A stretch of DNA of 64,000 bases. Source: Atrichornis clamosus (Eukaryota; Chordata; Aves; Passeriformes; Menuridae). The stretch spans positions 1 through 64,000 of the forward strand of contig WBMZ01002700.1 in NCBI GenBank assembly GCA_013400975.1, written 5' to 3'. A program made the translations under genes and the position numbers. The notes under the pieces were generated by a model. The model was not told the DNA's origin. It searched no databases and worked only from the letters and a program-made list of their open reading frames with translations. Positions 1 to 10,590 of the stretch are shown in pieces; the stretch's first letter is position 1; each line of letters opens with the position of its first letter.

Positions 1-215
1 CCCGGGCGGCAGCGGGGGCGGGCCCGGGGCAGCCCCGGGCGGCGAGGCCGGCCCAGCTCCGGGGATCGCGGTCCCCGCGCTGCCCCTCGGGACGGGCGGG
101 GGCTAACGCGCACTCGGGGCAGACGCCCGGACCAGCAGGTGACGGCGGGGCGTGTCTCGCCGCCTTCTCTCGCTCTCGTGCTGCCGCCGCCTTTGCACCC
201 GCGCTGCTGAAAGCC
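1..215. promoter_or_regulatory. CpG island at left edge, probable promoter of off-window gene
   Basis: Very GC-rich and CpG-dense, with several GGGCGGG-type GC boxes, falling abruptly to AT-rich DNA after about 215. No open frame in it looks like a known protein. In mammals the gene head-to-head with TDRD1 is CCDC186 on the opposite strand, so this is plausibly its promoter and first exon. That assignment is synteny inference; the sequence shows only the island. Confidence 0.6.
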
Positions 216-289
216 TGCGATCCACTGACGGTGCTAAAAGATCCAGGCGGCTGGATATAGGACATAGTGCTATAGTATTAGTGTATAAT

Positions 290-524
290 GCGCCAGGGCA
301 GTTTTAGGTTGGACATTAGGAAGAATTTCTTCACAGAAAGAGTGATCAGCCATTGGAAGGGGCTGCCCAGGGACGTGGGGAGTCACTGTCCCTGGAGGTT
401 CGTAAGGGAAGACTGGTCGTGGCACTCACTGCCGTGGTCTGGTTGTCGCGGTGGTGTTGGGTCATCGGTTGGACTCAATGATCTCAGAGGTGTTTTCCAA
501 CCTAATTGATTCTGGGATTTCACA
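290..524 (+). repeat. CR1 LINE 3' end fragment
   Basis: This reads as the 3' tail of a CR1 retrotransposon in sense orientation. It has the 'ttaggttggacattaggaag' type block, 'agggacgtggggagtcac', and the terminal 'ggactcaatgatctcagagg' followed by a 'gattctgggattt' end, a degenerate form of the CR1 terminal octamer repeats. It is 5'-truncated, as most CR1 copies are. Open frames across it are remnants and are not expressed genes. Confidence 0.85.
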
Positions 525-1195
525 CAAGGTAATTTAGAGTGTGTATAAAAATTGTTTGAAGGGGGGGTTTCTCTCTTATTTAAAACATACGACATTTCTG
601 GGCAAGGGATCTCATGTCAGGCATTCCATGGTGCTAAAACCACAGCCCTGAGGAGCTGCCGTACAGGAGGAATTCTTCACCCCAACAGTTTTCAGAGAAA
701 TGGTCATGAAAATGCCTCTCCTTTTTGCAAGATCAGTGCAAAAGTAATGACTAACAGAATCTCCTCTCCCTGAAGTAAACAGCATATCATTCTCCAGAAC
801 CAACCCCTACACATGTCAAAACTCCCTGAACCCTCATGCCATGTAAGAGTCAAATCCAGTGATGTTAATAAACAGCTTCACTTAGCACCTCCTGGGACTT
901 CATTCCTTATTCTGATTTGATATTAAAAAAAAAATGTGAAAAATTTGCTGGGCATCAAAAATCCAGACTACATTTCAGTGCTGCGAGCAGCAGTTTTTCA
1001 GTGGAACACAAAGTTTTTTGGAATCCAGCATACAGCATAAATGCCATTTTATTTAATAAAAAATAAATTGAAAAATATACCTTAGCAGACAAGCTGTTAA
1101 GTGAAAACAGTTGTATTTGCTATAGCAGCTCAGCTAAAATAAGCACTGGCATCTCTTCTGCAGTAACATCTTGAACATAACAATAGAAAAGCAAG
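525..1195. other. Intergenic stretch, nothing recognised
   Basis: AT-rich DNA without convincing coding frames, splice-bounded exons or a repeat family I recognise. Short open frames here lack any recognisable protein signature. Confidence 0.5.
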
Positions 1196-1312
1196 TTAAA
1201 ATCACTGAATAATTCAGGTTGAAAGGGACCTCAGAAAATTATCTAGTCCAATCGCCTACTCATAGCAAAGCTAACTTTGATGTTAGATGAGATTGTTCCA
1301 TTATTTTGGCTA
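1196..1312 (-). repeat. CR1 LINE 3' end fragment, reversed and degraded
   Basis: The stretch 'caggttgaaagggacctcag' followed by 'ttatctagtccaatc' is the reverse complement of the CR1 3' terminus (compare the common avian 'ggttggaagggacctt...atccagtcc'). Only about 115 bp are recognisable and divergence is high, so this is an old insertion. Confidence 0.7.
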
Positions 1313-1558
1313 ATTTGTTTTTATATACATATAAAAGCACATACCTACATGTATGAAGTCATCACCTACCAGTGATGATTTCTTCAGTTTGTACCATAGA
1401 TGACCTTGAAAATAGAATGTGCTGCATAACTTCACTTACAAACATTAATTGGGAGAGTTATTTCACAAGTTCTTTTTCTCCATATTCTTTCTAGGTATTT
1501 GGAATTTCAGAGCTGCAAATGCAATTTTGGGGGTCCTAGAAAATGCTCCCTTGAAACC

Positions 1559-2111
1559 TGTTGTTCAACCCCAGCCAGCAACTAAGCCCCACAATGCTGC
1601 TGGCTTGCTCCCCTCCCCAGCAGGATGGGGGAGAGGACTGGAAGACTCAAACCCGTGGGGCAAGATAAAGACAGTTTAATGTGACACACACACACAAAAA
1701 TTATAATTATAATTATGATAATAGAATTAGAATATGCAAAACCAGTGATGCACAATACAATTTCTCACCATGTACTGATTGATGACCAGACAGTACCCAA
1801 ATAGTGGTCCCGGTCAGCTTTCCCCTCAGTTTAGATACTGAGGATGATGCTATTTGGTATGTAATATGCCTTCAGCCAGCTGGGGTCAGCTGTCCTGGCT
1901 GGGTACCCCCCTGCCAGCTTCTTGTGCCCTCCAGCCTTCTTGTTAGTGGGGTATGAGAAGCTGAAAAGTCCTTGACAGTAGCGTAAACACTAGTTAGAAA
2001 CAACTAAAACACTAGCGTGTTATCAACAATGTTCTCATCCTAAATCCAAAACACAGCCCTGTACCAGCTACTAGGAAGAAAATTAACTCTGTCCCAGCGA
2101 AAACCAGGACA
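1559..2111 (+). mobile_element. Solo LTR of an avian endogenous retrovirus
   Basis: The 553-bp element starts TGTTGTTCAACCCCAGCC and ends AACCAGGACA, giving the TG...CA termini of an LTR. Flanking pentamers AAACC (1554-1558) and AAACG (2112-2116) match at 4 of 5 positions and are probably the target-site duplication. Internal blocks such as 'ccagccagcaactaagc', 'gaagctgaaaagtccttgac' and 'cagctactaggaagaaaatt' are hallmarks of a common avian LTR family. No gag, pol or env sequence is attached, so it is a solo LTR. The sense strand is uncertain because both ends are nearly palindromic. Confidence 0.82.
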
Positions 2112-2116
2112 AAACG

Positions 2117-4304
2117 TTTTTACAGATCCTTAAAAACAACAGCGGGATCTTAGAGAAAATCAATCTGCTAACCATTCAACCCTATCATAACTATAAATCT
2201 TTGAATGTCCATTATTTTGGGAAAGATAATAATGCCTCAGGTAACTAAACAACGTCCTAGTCATCACCTCTAAAGCAGCAAAGGAGTCCGTCATATGAAG
2301 GCATATGTCTTTAAAAACATTAAGTTGAGAACATAAATGAAAGTAGGTTGCAGAGAGAACTCATGCCCTCAGCTTTAACCTCCAAATAACATTTTTAAGG
2401 CAAATGTCAAGTCCTTGCTTTGCTCATAATATGCTGTGCATTCCATCTTGCTAAAAATACGTAAAAAATCAGGTGTGGAATAAAGATAAGTAAAAATTGT
2501 CCCTTTTCAGAAAGCCGTGCCATGCAACACTCACTTGCTAATTACCATGCAGCCCAAGTCTGAGCTTTGCTTTCAGAAAGGCTTCTTTGCCGCTGCTGCT
2601 CCTGCTTTGCAGCTGAGCTGCAAAGTTCACACAGCCTTGCTGCTCTGTAACACAGTCACTTCAGTGCACAAATGCTTCTTTTTTGGTCTTCTAGTTATTT
2701 AAAGACAACTGCAGAGACATCTATGTACTCTGGCCCCAGACTTTCTCAGATTTGTGCTTTTACCTTCCATTACACTTTGTCTGCAGTCCCACTGATGTTA
2801 CTCATACATGGTTTAGTTTGTTCCACCAGAACTGGCAGAATTTCAGCTGATTTTTGCCTTTCATTATGGACATTTTTTTTCAGCAGGATTGAAATCAGGT
2901 TAAGAAAATAGAGCCTGGTTACTGGAGTTCTTTCTTAAAGGCAGGAGAAAAGGATTTTTTTGTACTCGGCTGGACTCGCCGCAGCTCTAGTCCCAGAACT
3001 GATGCTGACAGTTCTGACTCTTATAATACCTGTACTTAGGACAAATTTTCATCTTAAGGGTATCTTATCCCCAGGAGGCAGCCACAGATACTTAGGGAAT
3101 GATAATGACAGGTCACAGAGTCCTTCCCCAAACCTCTTGCATTCATATTAAATAAGAATGAATTACTGTACCTCTTAATTAGGCAGCCAGAGCTCTCATT
3201 TGGCATGTACAAATGCTGAGGAAAACAATTTCTGAGTGAAAGAATTTAGTATATGAAAGACAGACAGTCCTACACAACAGACTTTTCTGCTGCAGACAAG
3301 CTCTGCATTGCAGAGGCAGAAGCAGAATTTGGCCCACATATTCAAAAGGTTGTAGTTCTGGCTTTTGGCTCATGCTTTGTTATAGAAGAAAAAGAAAAGT
3401 AAGTGTTCATGTAATTGCTCAGTTTCCAGGTGACATTTGGTAATTATCCAGAGCATTTTTAGAGCTTTGCCCACTGAAAGGGCTTGCAAACCTATGTTTT
3501 CTCCTTCAGCTAAAGAAGTGTTAGCAATTTCCCTTTAAGGGAGAACAATGAGGTGGGTCAAACAGCAGATGTGCTGAACAACACCCCACGCTCCTCTGAG
3601 ACCACTGGTGCTCAAATGGCCACGTCCAGTACTGCCGGGGAGGAGCAGGGAGCAGAGTCCAGCTTGCCCAAATCCCATCTTTTGTATTTGTCAGAAGGCT
3701 GGTGTGTTGTAATGTAATTACTGAGGGCTGATTTGATTCCTGCATTTCACATCATGGCAAGATTATATAAAGAGTTATTATTTTCTTCCTTGGGAATCCC
3801 TTTCATTTTGTAACTATTTTATTCTGAGCAAGCACACTTTGACAGGGGTCTTCAGGGAGCAACCCATTCAGAAAGCCCCAGGAACCCCATCTTCCCTCCA
3901 TGTGTCAAGTAAGGACAGCTTCTCTGCTGAAGCTGCTTGCCACCACTGTCATGTCTGAGCAACACATGGTAAATCCTAAGTGTGACTATCACTTAAGTGC
4001 TCTGAGTAAGTTATAACTGGAAAAAATTATTTTCATTACTTGTTGCTTGCACTGTCCTTTGTTCAGAATGTAGCACAGTGGTGTTCCAGCTAGTTCCTAG
4101 GCACTTAGATCCTAGAACTAGTGACACACTGGTACAGTTATACAGAACCTACATGTAGGTGAGCCCAAAACTCTTTGCTAACAATTGCAGGTAAGTCACA
4201 TCAACCTCCTGCAGCTCCTGTGCTGTCGCTCCTGATCAGCGTCCATGCTAACAGCACTCTCCTCACGTACCTCTGACACTCATTTATATTTCACTTAGGA
4301 AGGA
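2117..4304. other. Intergenic stretch, no gene seen
   Basis: About 2.2 kb without recognisable exons. Several frames of 60-80 codons exist on both strands but show no domain, no splice context and no codon bias that I can detect. No clear transposon signature. Confidence 0.5.
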
Positions 4305-5062
4305 AGAGTGACCCTGCAGGAAGACCTGGATGGGCTGGAAGAGTGGGCTAAACAAGAACCTTATTAAGTTCAACAAGGTCAAGTGTAAAGTCTTGCACCT
4401 GGAAAAACAATTCAGAAGTGCAGCACAGGCTGGTATCTACCCAGCCTGGGAGGAGGTCTGTGGAAGGCGACCTTGGATTCCTGGTGGACAAGCAGCTCAT
4501 CACGAACAGGATGCTGCTGTGGCAAAGAAAGCCAACAGGATGCTTGGCTGCATGGACAAGGGCATCACCAGCATAGATAAAAAAGCATTTATCCCACTAA
4601 GTGCTTGCCACGCTACACCTGAAATACTGTGTTCACTTTTGATCCCTGCTGCACAAAAGCAATGTGATCAGGCTGGAGAGGGACCAGGGAAGGGCCACAA
4701 AGATCATCAAAGGTTTGAGAAGCTTGACATAGAAGGAACAGCTGAGACAAGTGGGTTTGTTCAGCTGTCAGAAAAGAAGACTCAGGAGAGAGTTTATCAC
4801 CACGTTCCAGCATTTCAAGTGTGGCTACAAAGAAAACGGAGATTCCTCTTTTACAAGGAGTCCCATGGAAAAGACAAAGGGTAAAGGATACAAATCACTT
4901 CTGGGGAAATTCCAGTTAGACACATGAGTAAAATGTCTCACAATAGTAAAAATTAGACATTGGAATAATCTCCCAAAGGAAGTGGTAGATTCCTCAATGT
5001 TGGACAGTTTTGAGATTCAGCTGGACAGGGTGCTAGGTCATCTTGTCTACATGTTTTAAGCC
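4305..5062 (+). repeat. CR1 LINE fragment, sense, about 750 bp
   Basis: This is a 5'-truncated CR1 copy running through the 3' part of the reverse transcriptase frame into the 3' UTR. Recognisable blocks include 'aagttcaacaaggtcaagtg', 'gacaagcagctcatcacgaa', 'ggctggagagggaccaggga' and 'tttgagattcagctggacag'. The 184-codon open frame at 4330-4884 is CR1-derived and frameshifted against the consensus, so it is not a host gene. A 16-base T run (5080-5095) follows the truncated 3' end. Confidence 0.88.
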
Positions 5063-5095
5063 ACAAAGAAAGTCCAATATTTTTTTTTTTTTTTT

Positions 5096-6414
5096 GAGAG
5101 GTCAGAATGACAGAGAAGTATTTCTTAATACCTTACTGGTATTAATTCTTCTTAGGCATGAGGATTATTGGACTAATCTTGGGAACAGAGGAGGAAGGTG
5201 CAGGGAGGTAATGAAGGCTGTAAGATCATGATTGCCCTGTCTCCCCGCAACCTCCTGCATACAACTGTGCCTACTCTGATATGCAACACTGAGCAATTTG
5301 GCAGATGGATTTTCCTGAAATCCCACATAATCCCACCTAATTTTCCCACTTGCTTTGAGAACAGCCTCTGATACAGTCAACCTCCTCAGGGTGCAGCCGA
5401 GGGCTGGAGGTTCATGTGAGCCAGGTAGAGTCTTGGTCTGACTGTGGTAGGTGGTATCTAAACCACCGAGAGGAAACTCAGCAACCCTTAGACATGTTAC
5501 TCACTTTTCTTTTGAGAATGCTTAGCAGGGAAAAATAGTTTGGCAGACAGGATCCTAGACTTAAACACAGATGATTTAGACTGAAATGCTGTCACAGCCA
5601 GACTCCAAATGACTTAAGGCAAAATAGCTGTGCTTCAGTTACTTCTCTGTGAACAGAGATAATTATTCCCTGCTGTACAGAACATGTAAGAATAAAATCC
5701 ATCACTGATTATATACTTTTATAATAAGTACAACAATGTAGCACTAAAATAGAACAGATTAATTTATTTTTGGTGGAAGTTTAATTGCACAGCACTGAGA
5801 ACACCTGAGATCATGTCTGAGTTGTAGCAGAACTGCAGCAGTCTTGAGGATGACAGATATATTTTCCCATTTAGGTAAGAGACATGAGGGTGGGAAACAA
5901 AAGTTAAAAGAAGAGGTGAAAACACCTTGTATGGAAAAAAAAGAGGAGAATGGACAAATGAAAGTGAGCATATGTTGGAAATGAGAGATGAAGTGATGTG
6001 TTTTCTAGGCTGTAGGGCAAAATCAAATACTTTAAAACACAAATGCATTGATTTTTATGTATCAAATTTCATCTTTTTGCATAGATCTCACAGCCACTTT
6101 CTGAATTCGTACAAAGTAAGATTGCCTAACTGATGTCCTGAGAGAATTTTCATTTCATCCAAGAAAATACAGAAAGCAGCTATGCACATTGCCTGCTGCT
6201 GGACTGGAAATACTGGGCCCAAGAACCTGGGTTCTTGGTATTCCTGCTGCTGTGAAGCACTGACAGGTCAAGTCAGGAGAAACCCGAGGCTGCTCAGGCA
6301 CAATCAGAGTTGTGAGTATAACATGAAGGTTTTTCTGAAATTAACAGCTAAGGAATGTGCTATTTCTTGCTCTCTGTAGCTGGTATTTTGTAACTCTTTC
6401 ATCTTTTTGCATCA
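5096..6414. other. Intergenic stretch, no gene seen
   Basis: AT-rich DNA with short, unsupported open frames on both strands. No repeat family or exon recognised. Confidence 0.5.
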
Positions 6415-6418
6415 GTAA

Positions 6419-6960
6419 TGTGCAGAAAAGCCACACTATGAAAAACCAGTGTCCATAAGGGAGACAGAGGAGTCCTGCAACTTTCTTCAAATAAAGGCAG
6501 AGAATCCACTGGGACATACCCGTGTAAGATTTCTCTACCTCGATGTTTCAGAGGACGCAGCCTACTTTTATCTTAAACTCCCGGCCGCATGTTGCCGTCT
6601 TCCTTTCCCCATTGGCTGAGGTACCAGGAAGGTACAGCCTTCCCGAACCGCCTGCCACATATTCCGCCCTTGAACATGTGTTGTTATTTCATCCAAAGTT
6701 CAGAAGTTCGGGTTGCCTGGGTCCTGCGGGTTCACCAGAAATTGAGACCGTCTGGGCTCTGCAGTAGACTCTGCGCGAACCCATTCGTCCTCTGACCCTG
6801 AAGTTCGGGATTTCAAACTGTCTGGTCAAACCGCCTGGGTTCTGTAGGAAACCTGTGCCGCTTGAAGTTCGTAGAGACATTAAGACCCATTAACACCCTT
6901 TCTAAGGACTCTCACCCACCGAGTCGTTCGTAAAGACATCAGCACCCATCTTTCCTATCA
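6419..6960 (-). mobile_element. Solo LTR, minus orientation, with 4-bp duplication GTAA
   Basis: The 542-bp element on the minus strand begins TGATAGGAAAGATGGG and ends with CACA. It is flanked by perfect GTAA direct repeats (6415-6418 and 6961-6964), the 4-bp duplication expected of class I (ERV1/gamma-like) integrations. On the minus strand it carries a CCAAT box (ATTGG at 6611-6615 on +) and a TATA-like GATAAAA (6566-6572 on +). The poly(A) signal position is mutated to AAGAAA. It has no internal retroviral genes. It is the reverse-oriented relative of the LTR at 7108-7656; the two are clearly homologous but visibly diverged. Confidence 0.85.
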
Positions 6961-7009
6961 GTAAGAGCAGTACACTGCAGGAATCGTCAAGGGACACATG
7001 CGGTTACTG

Positions 7010-7107
7010 GCGCAACCGTGGGTCATTAGGGCCACAAAGATGGTCAGAGGGCTGGAGCACCTGTGCTGTGCAGACAGGCTGAGTGATTTGGGCCTGACCA
7101 ACCTGGA
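7010..7107 (+). repeat. CR1 LINE, first part (split by LTR)
   Basis: The text 'gggccacaaagatggtcaga' followed by 'gctggagcacctg' and 'cagacaggctgag' is the standard CR1 3' region. It stops at 7107 in 'aacctgga', exactly where the LTR begins, and resumes after the LTR at about 7661 with 'aagctctgaggagacctta', the next stretch of the CR1 consensus. So the LTR landed inside this CR1. The 5' limit near 7010 is soft; 6965-7009 is not clearly CR1. Confidence 0.85.
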
Positions 7108-7656
7108 TGATAGGAAAGATGGGTGCTAATGTCTTTACAAACAATTCCATGGGTGGGGGTCTTTAGGAGGAATGGGTCTTAACGTCTTTGAAATGGGTCC
7201 TAAATGTCTCCACCAACCAACCTCAAGCCGCAGGTTACAGAACCCAGACAGTTTGCTGGTCGACCCGCAGAACCCAAACAGCCTGAACTTTTGAACTTTA
7301 AGAGAAAATGCGCAGGCTTAATAGACTTCTGAATAGTAACTTCGCCCAGGGTGGGCTTAAAGCTAATTTTAATGGTCCTACGATGCATGCTGCGGCGAGG
7401 GGGATATATGTTCAAGGGGGAATATGTAGTAGGCGGTTCGGGAAGTCTGTAACTTCCTAGTACCTCAACCAATGGGAAAAGGAAGAGGACAACATGAGGC
7501 GGGAATTTAGGATAAAAGGGGACTGCGTCCTTTGAAATCTGGAGAGATCTTATGGGGTATGGTGTAGTGGACTCTCTCCGTTTATTCGAATAAAGTTGCA
7601 GGACTCTTCTGTTTCCTGTGGGGACACTGGATTTTCACAGCGTGGTTTTCCACACA
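7108..7656 (+). mobile_element. Solo LTR, plus orientation, inserted in CR1 upstream of TDRD1
   Basis: The 549-bp element begins TGATAGGAAAGATGGG and ends TTTTCCACACA. Flanks are TGGA (7104-7107) and TGGC (7657-7660), a probable 4-bp duplication with one change. Promoter parts are intact by eye: CCAAT at 7469-7473, TATA-like ATAAAA at 7512-7517, and the poly(A) signal AATAAA at 7589-7594 followed by a T/G-rich tract. It points toward TDRD1, whose CpG island begins about 270 bp downstream. No internal viral genes are present. Confidence 0.85.
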
Positions 7657-7660
7657 TGGC

Positions 7661-7925
7661 GAAAGCTCTGAGGAGACCTTAGACTACCTTCCAGACTACC
7701 TACCAGGTACAAGAGAGCTGAAGAGGGACTTTTTACAAGGGCATGTAAGTGATAGGACCCGGGGGGAATAGTTTTAAACTGACAGAGGGTAGGCTTAGAT
7801 ATTAGGAACAAATTCTTTACTGTGAGGTAGTGAGGCCCTGGCACAGATTGCCCAGAGAAGTTATGGATGCCCCATCCCTGGAGGTGTCCAAGGCGAATTT
7901 GGACGGGGCTTGGAGCAACCTGGAC
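7661..7925 (+). repeat. CR1 LINE, second part (continuation after LTR)
   Basis: This continues the CR1 interrupted at 7107: 'gagggactttttacaagggc', 'atgtaagtgataggac', 'gatattaggaacaaattc' and 'atgccccatccctggaggtg' are in consensus order. It ends near 'cttggagcaacctgg' without the terminal octamers and passes directly into the TDRD1 CpG island. Confidence 0.88.
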
Positions 7926-8270
7926 CGAGGCTCCTCCAGCCGCCCCACCGGCGCGGCGATGGCGGCACCGCCGGCCCCCCGTCGCCGGGCGGCCCACGCC
8001 CCACAGCGCCCCTCAGCAGCGGGGCCCCGCCTGGGCGGGGCGGAGGGAGCGGCACGGCCCGCCGGGATTGGCTGGGAGCGTCGCTGTTCTCCGGGGCTGC
8101 AGCTTTTCCTGCCGCCGACGGCCCCGAGTGGGCGGCTGGCCCGGCCTCTTGCGTGGGGCAGCGGCGAGGCGGCCCGGGGGTTGAGCGCTGCGCTGAGGGG
8201 GAAAAGGGCTGGTGGTGAGCGCTGCGCTGAGGGGAGAGAGGGCCGGGGGCGGCGGGGCGGGCTGCGAGCT
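7926..8270 (+). promoter_or_regulatory. TDRD1: TDRD1 CpG-island promoter and probable 5' UTR
   Basis: Dense CpG island about 0.7-1 kb upstream of the first TDRD1 coding exon. It holds a GC box (GGGCGGGGCGG near 8033-8043) and a reverse CCAAT box (GATTGGCTG near 8066-8074). No clear TATA box precedes them. A 19-bp unit is duplicated inside it (8182-8200 and 8216-8234). TDRD1 is germline-specific in vertebrates and CpG-island methylation is a known mode of control for such genes; methylation cannot be read from sequence. The exact start site and any untranslated first exon are not resolved. Confidence 0.65.
8182..8234. repeat. Short tandem duplication in CpG island
   Basis: The 19-bp unit TGAGCGCTGCGCTGAGGGG occurs exactly twice, at 8182-8200 and 8216-8234 (period 34). 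It contains the palindrome AGCGCT. Confidence 0.9.
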
Positions 8271-8978
8271 TGGCTGGAGGCCGTGGGACGGGGATGTCTA
8301 ATTTTATTCTGAATTAATTAAAATAGCTTAATTAAAATTGCACCAACAGTACTGTTTAGTTGCGGCTGGGAAAGCGCGTTTCTGCTTGAGTTGGTTTGCA
8401 GTGTTCCTTCGAAGACTACTCTGCTTTATTTGCAGGTTCTGTTTAGTTTGGTTTCTCCTCTGTTTTTCATTTTAAATAATGTACGGTGTGTTAACATTTC
8501 AAAGCAGGTGCCAAAAGTTTATTTCAGCACAGCCCGGGGCAGTGGTTCCCCTCAGGCAGCCGTTTTTTGTCCCAGGGACCTCAGGCCACGAAGAACCCAG
8601 GAGTGCAGCGTGTGCTTTTTATTACTACAAACTTCTTTACTCAAACTACAGTGAGGTCTCCTCTGGAGAAGCTCGGCGAGCTTCACGTGCGGGTGATAGT
8701 GTCCCCTCCTGTTTGTTGGTGTGCTCCTCTCCTGAAGGACTTTTCATCATTTAGTCTGCAGTATTCATTGTTGAGATCGTTAATACAGAAAGTATTTTAC
8801 CTTTTGCTGTGCAAGTGAAAGAAATAGACGGTAGAGAATTGGCCTTCCTAAACGAATGCTTAAATATAGCTTCAGAACATGACGCAAAATACTTTGTGTG
8901 CCTGCCTTTAAATCCATACTTTTGCAGTTACCTACCTGGCTTACAGCCAGCTTTAGTCATACTCTAATGTCTTTACAG

Positions 8979-10590
8979 GATGGCAGAACTACTTAATCTT
9001 CAACATAATGAAGTTGCAGATGCAGATTTAAGCATCAGGGCCACAGGTACCAACTTCCCGTTGAAAAGCTTTCAGTTTTGGGGCTGAGTTTCTAAAATTT
9101 CTAACAAAAATTGGTATTTTGTAAGCAAACAATACAGGGTATTTTTGAGAAGTGTAGAAACAGTACAGAAAGTTTTAATTTTAGCACAAGTACAATAAGA
9201 GAAACTTTGTCCAAAGCTTTACAGAGGTATCTTGACTTTGTTCTTCTGTGATTGTGTATATGCTTGATTATTGATACACATCATCAGTATGGTTTATAAA
9301 TATAACTAACTCCTAATTATCCAAACTTGTGCAGGCTGAAATGCCTTCGATAACTGAAAAAAAACCCAGCAGGATAACTGAAGTATTAGGGAATTTGGAA
9401 CTGATATGTGGGAGTTGGAGTTCCTTCAGCAATGTTTCTTGCCTCATAAGTGCCTTGGTACTGTCTGATCCATGTTCTCTTGCTCCAAGTTGGGAAGAGG
9501 GAAAGGCTTTATTTTGGGAGATCTGAACTAGCTTTGTATATAAACATCTTGGGTTTGGACGGTCAATGAAATTTGATTTCACGTTAGGCAAGAATTTTAG
9601 TTCAGGCAAAATTTACAAGATTAACTTGCTTCCAGGTGGGAAAAAAAGGCCATGTAAGCTTTATGTTGGCTCAGTGGACACCTTGGGCTGATAGGCCTGC
9701 CATTCTGAGTGGCATGTGTAGCCTACAACTGAAACAAATTCTTTGTGGTGGATGAGTTGCACACTTAGAAAATCAGAGTTCCTACTGTACTGATCTGCAG
9801 GCTTAGCTGAATGTCTTGTAAAATACGAGTTGTTTGGTAAAGAAAAAAATTCACAGGAAAGACCTAATGAGGTTTATAAGGCACTCACTGGAAAGTCAGA
9901 ATCTCTTGTTTCAGAGAATTTTGTTTCTGAATATTGAATGATAAGCACAGAATGGTCAAACTGTTGTTTTAATAATACCACTGATGGCATTATTGAATAA
10001 ATATAGTCTCAAGAGTGAAAACAAGTGACTTCCAGTGTGTCGTGGTCCAAGCATCTGCATTCGCTCAAACGGGCTGGCAGAATAGTAGGAGTAGCCAAGA
10101 GCCTTGTTTTTTCCTGCAAATATTCCATAACACAGGCATGTGTTAGTGTTGTTAATCAGATCCCTTTGCAAATACTTCTGCTTTTAGGAAGTTCCATGGA
10201 AGACAAAACTGGCAGAGAGAACTTAACAGTTGCAGAAGATAAAGGAAATACTGTGAGTTGTTTAACTTTATAATTGCCTCAAGTATTCTGAGCATTTCTA
10301 GACAGCAGAAATAAGCAACATCTCTTTCCAGAATTTTGAATTTTTGTCTCATTTTGTTGTCATATTTTTGTATATTAGAATATTTCTACCCTAATGGGCA
10401 GCTTTTTGCTAGTAAGACTGACATCAGGTTCTTCTTCCACAGGTATCGCATTCGAATTGGATTAACAGGAAGCCAGAGAAATTGCCATATTCCTCTAAGA
10501 ATGCTTTTTCTATTTCCTATGATAAGAGTCTCTTGAGTTTGTTAGTACCACCCCCTAAAGGGGGTACTTGCCACCGTTGTGGTCTTTTTG
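8979..10590 (+). CDS. TDRD1: TDRD1 exons 1-3: N-terminus to first half of MYND
   Basis: Coding exons are 8980-9046 (exon opens at 8979), 10188-10252 and 10443-10590, with phases 1, 0 and 1 at their ends. They encode aa 1-93. The start Met lies two bases into an exon, so a non-coding upstream exon must carry most of the 5' UTR. The third exon ends in TCHRCGLF, giving the first two MYND zinc ligands, Cys87 and Cys90. The region before the zinc finger is about 85 residues against roughly 160 in human; an additional 5' coding exon cannot be ruled out. Confidence 0.85.

Noticed and set aside
4330..4884. 184-codon plus-strand open frame
   Set aside because: It lies inside a sense CR1 copy and matches CR1 consensus DNA; it is a repeat relic, not a host gene.
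6419..7656. A single large palindromic DNA transposon
   Set aside because: Each half has its own flanking duplication and LTR-type promoter and poly(A) parts, and the spacer is CR1 plus unique DNA, so two LTR insertions explain it better.
7830..8312. 160-codon frame and overlapping frames in the TDRD1 CpG island
   Set aside because: GC-rich DNA has few stops; the product is Ala/Arg/Gly/Pro-rich without a domain, and the frame begins inside a CR1.
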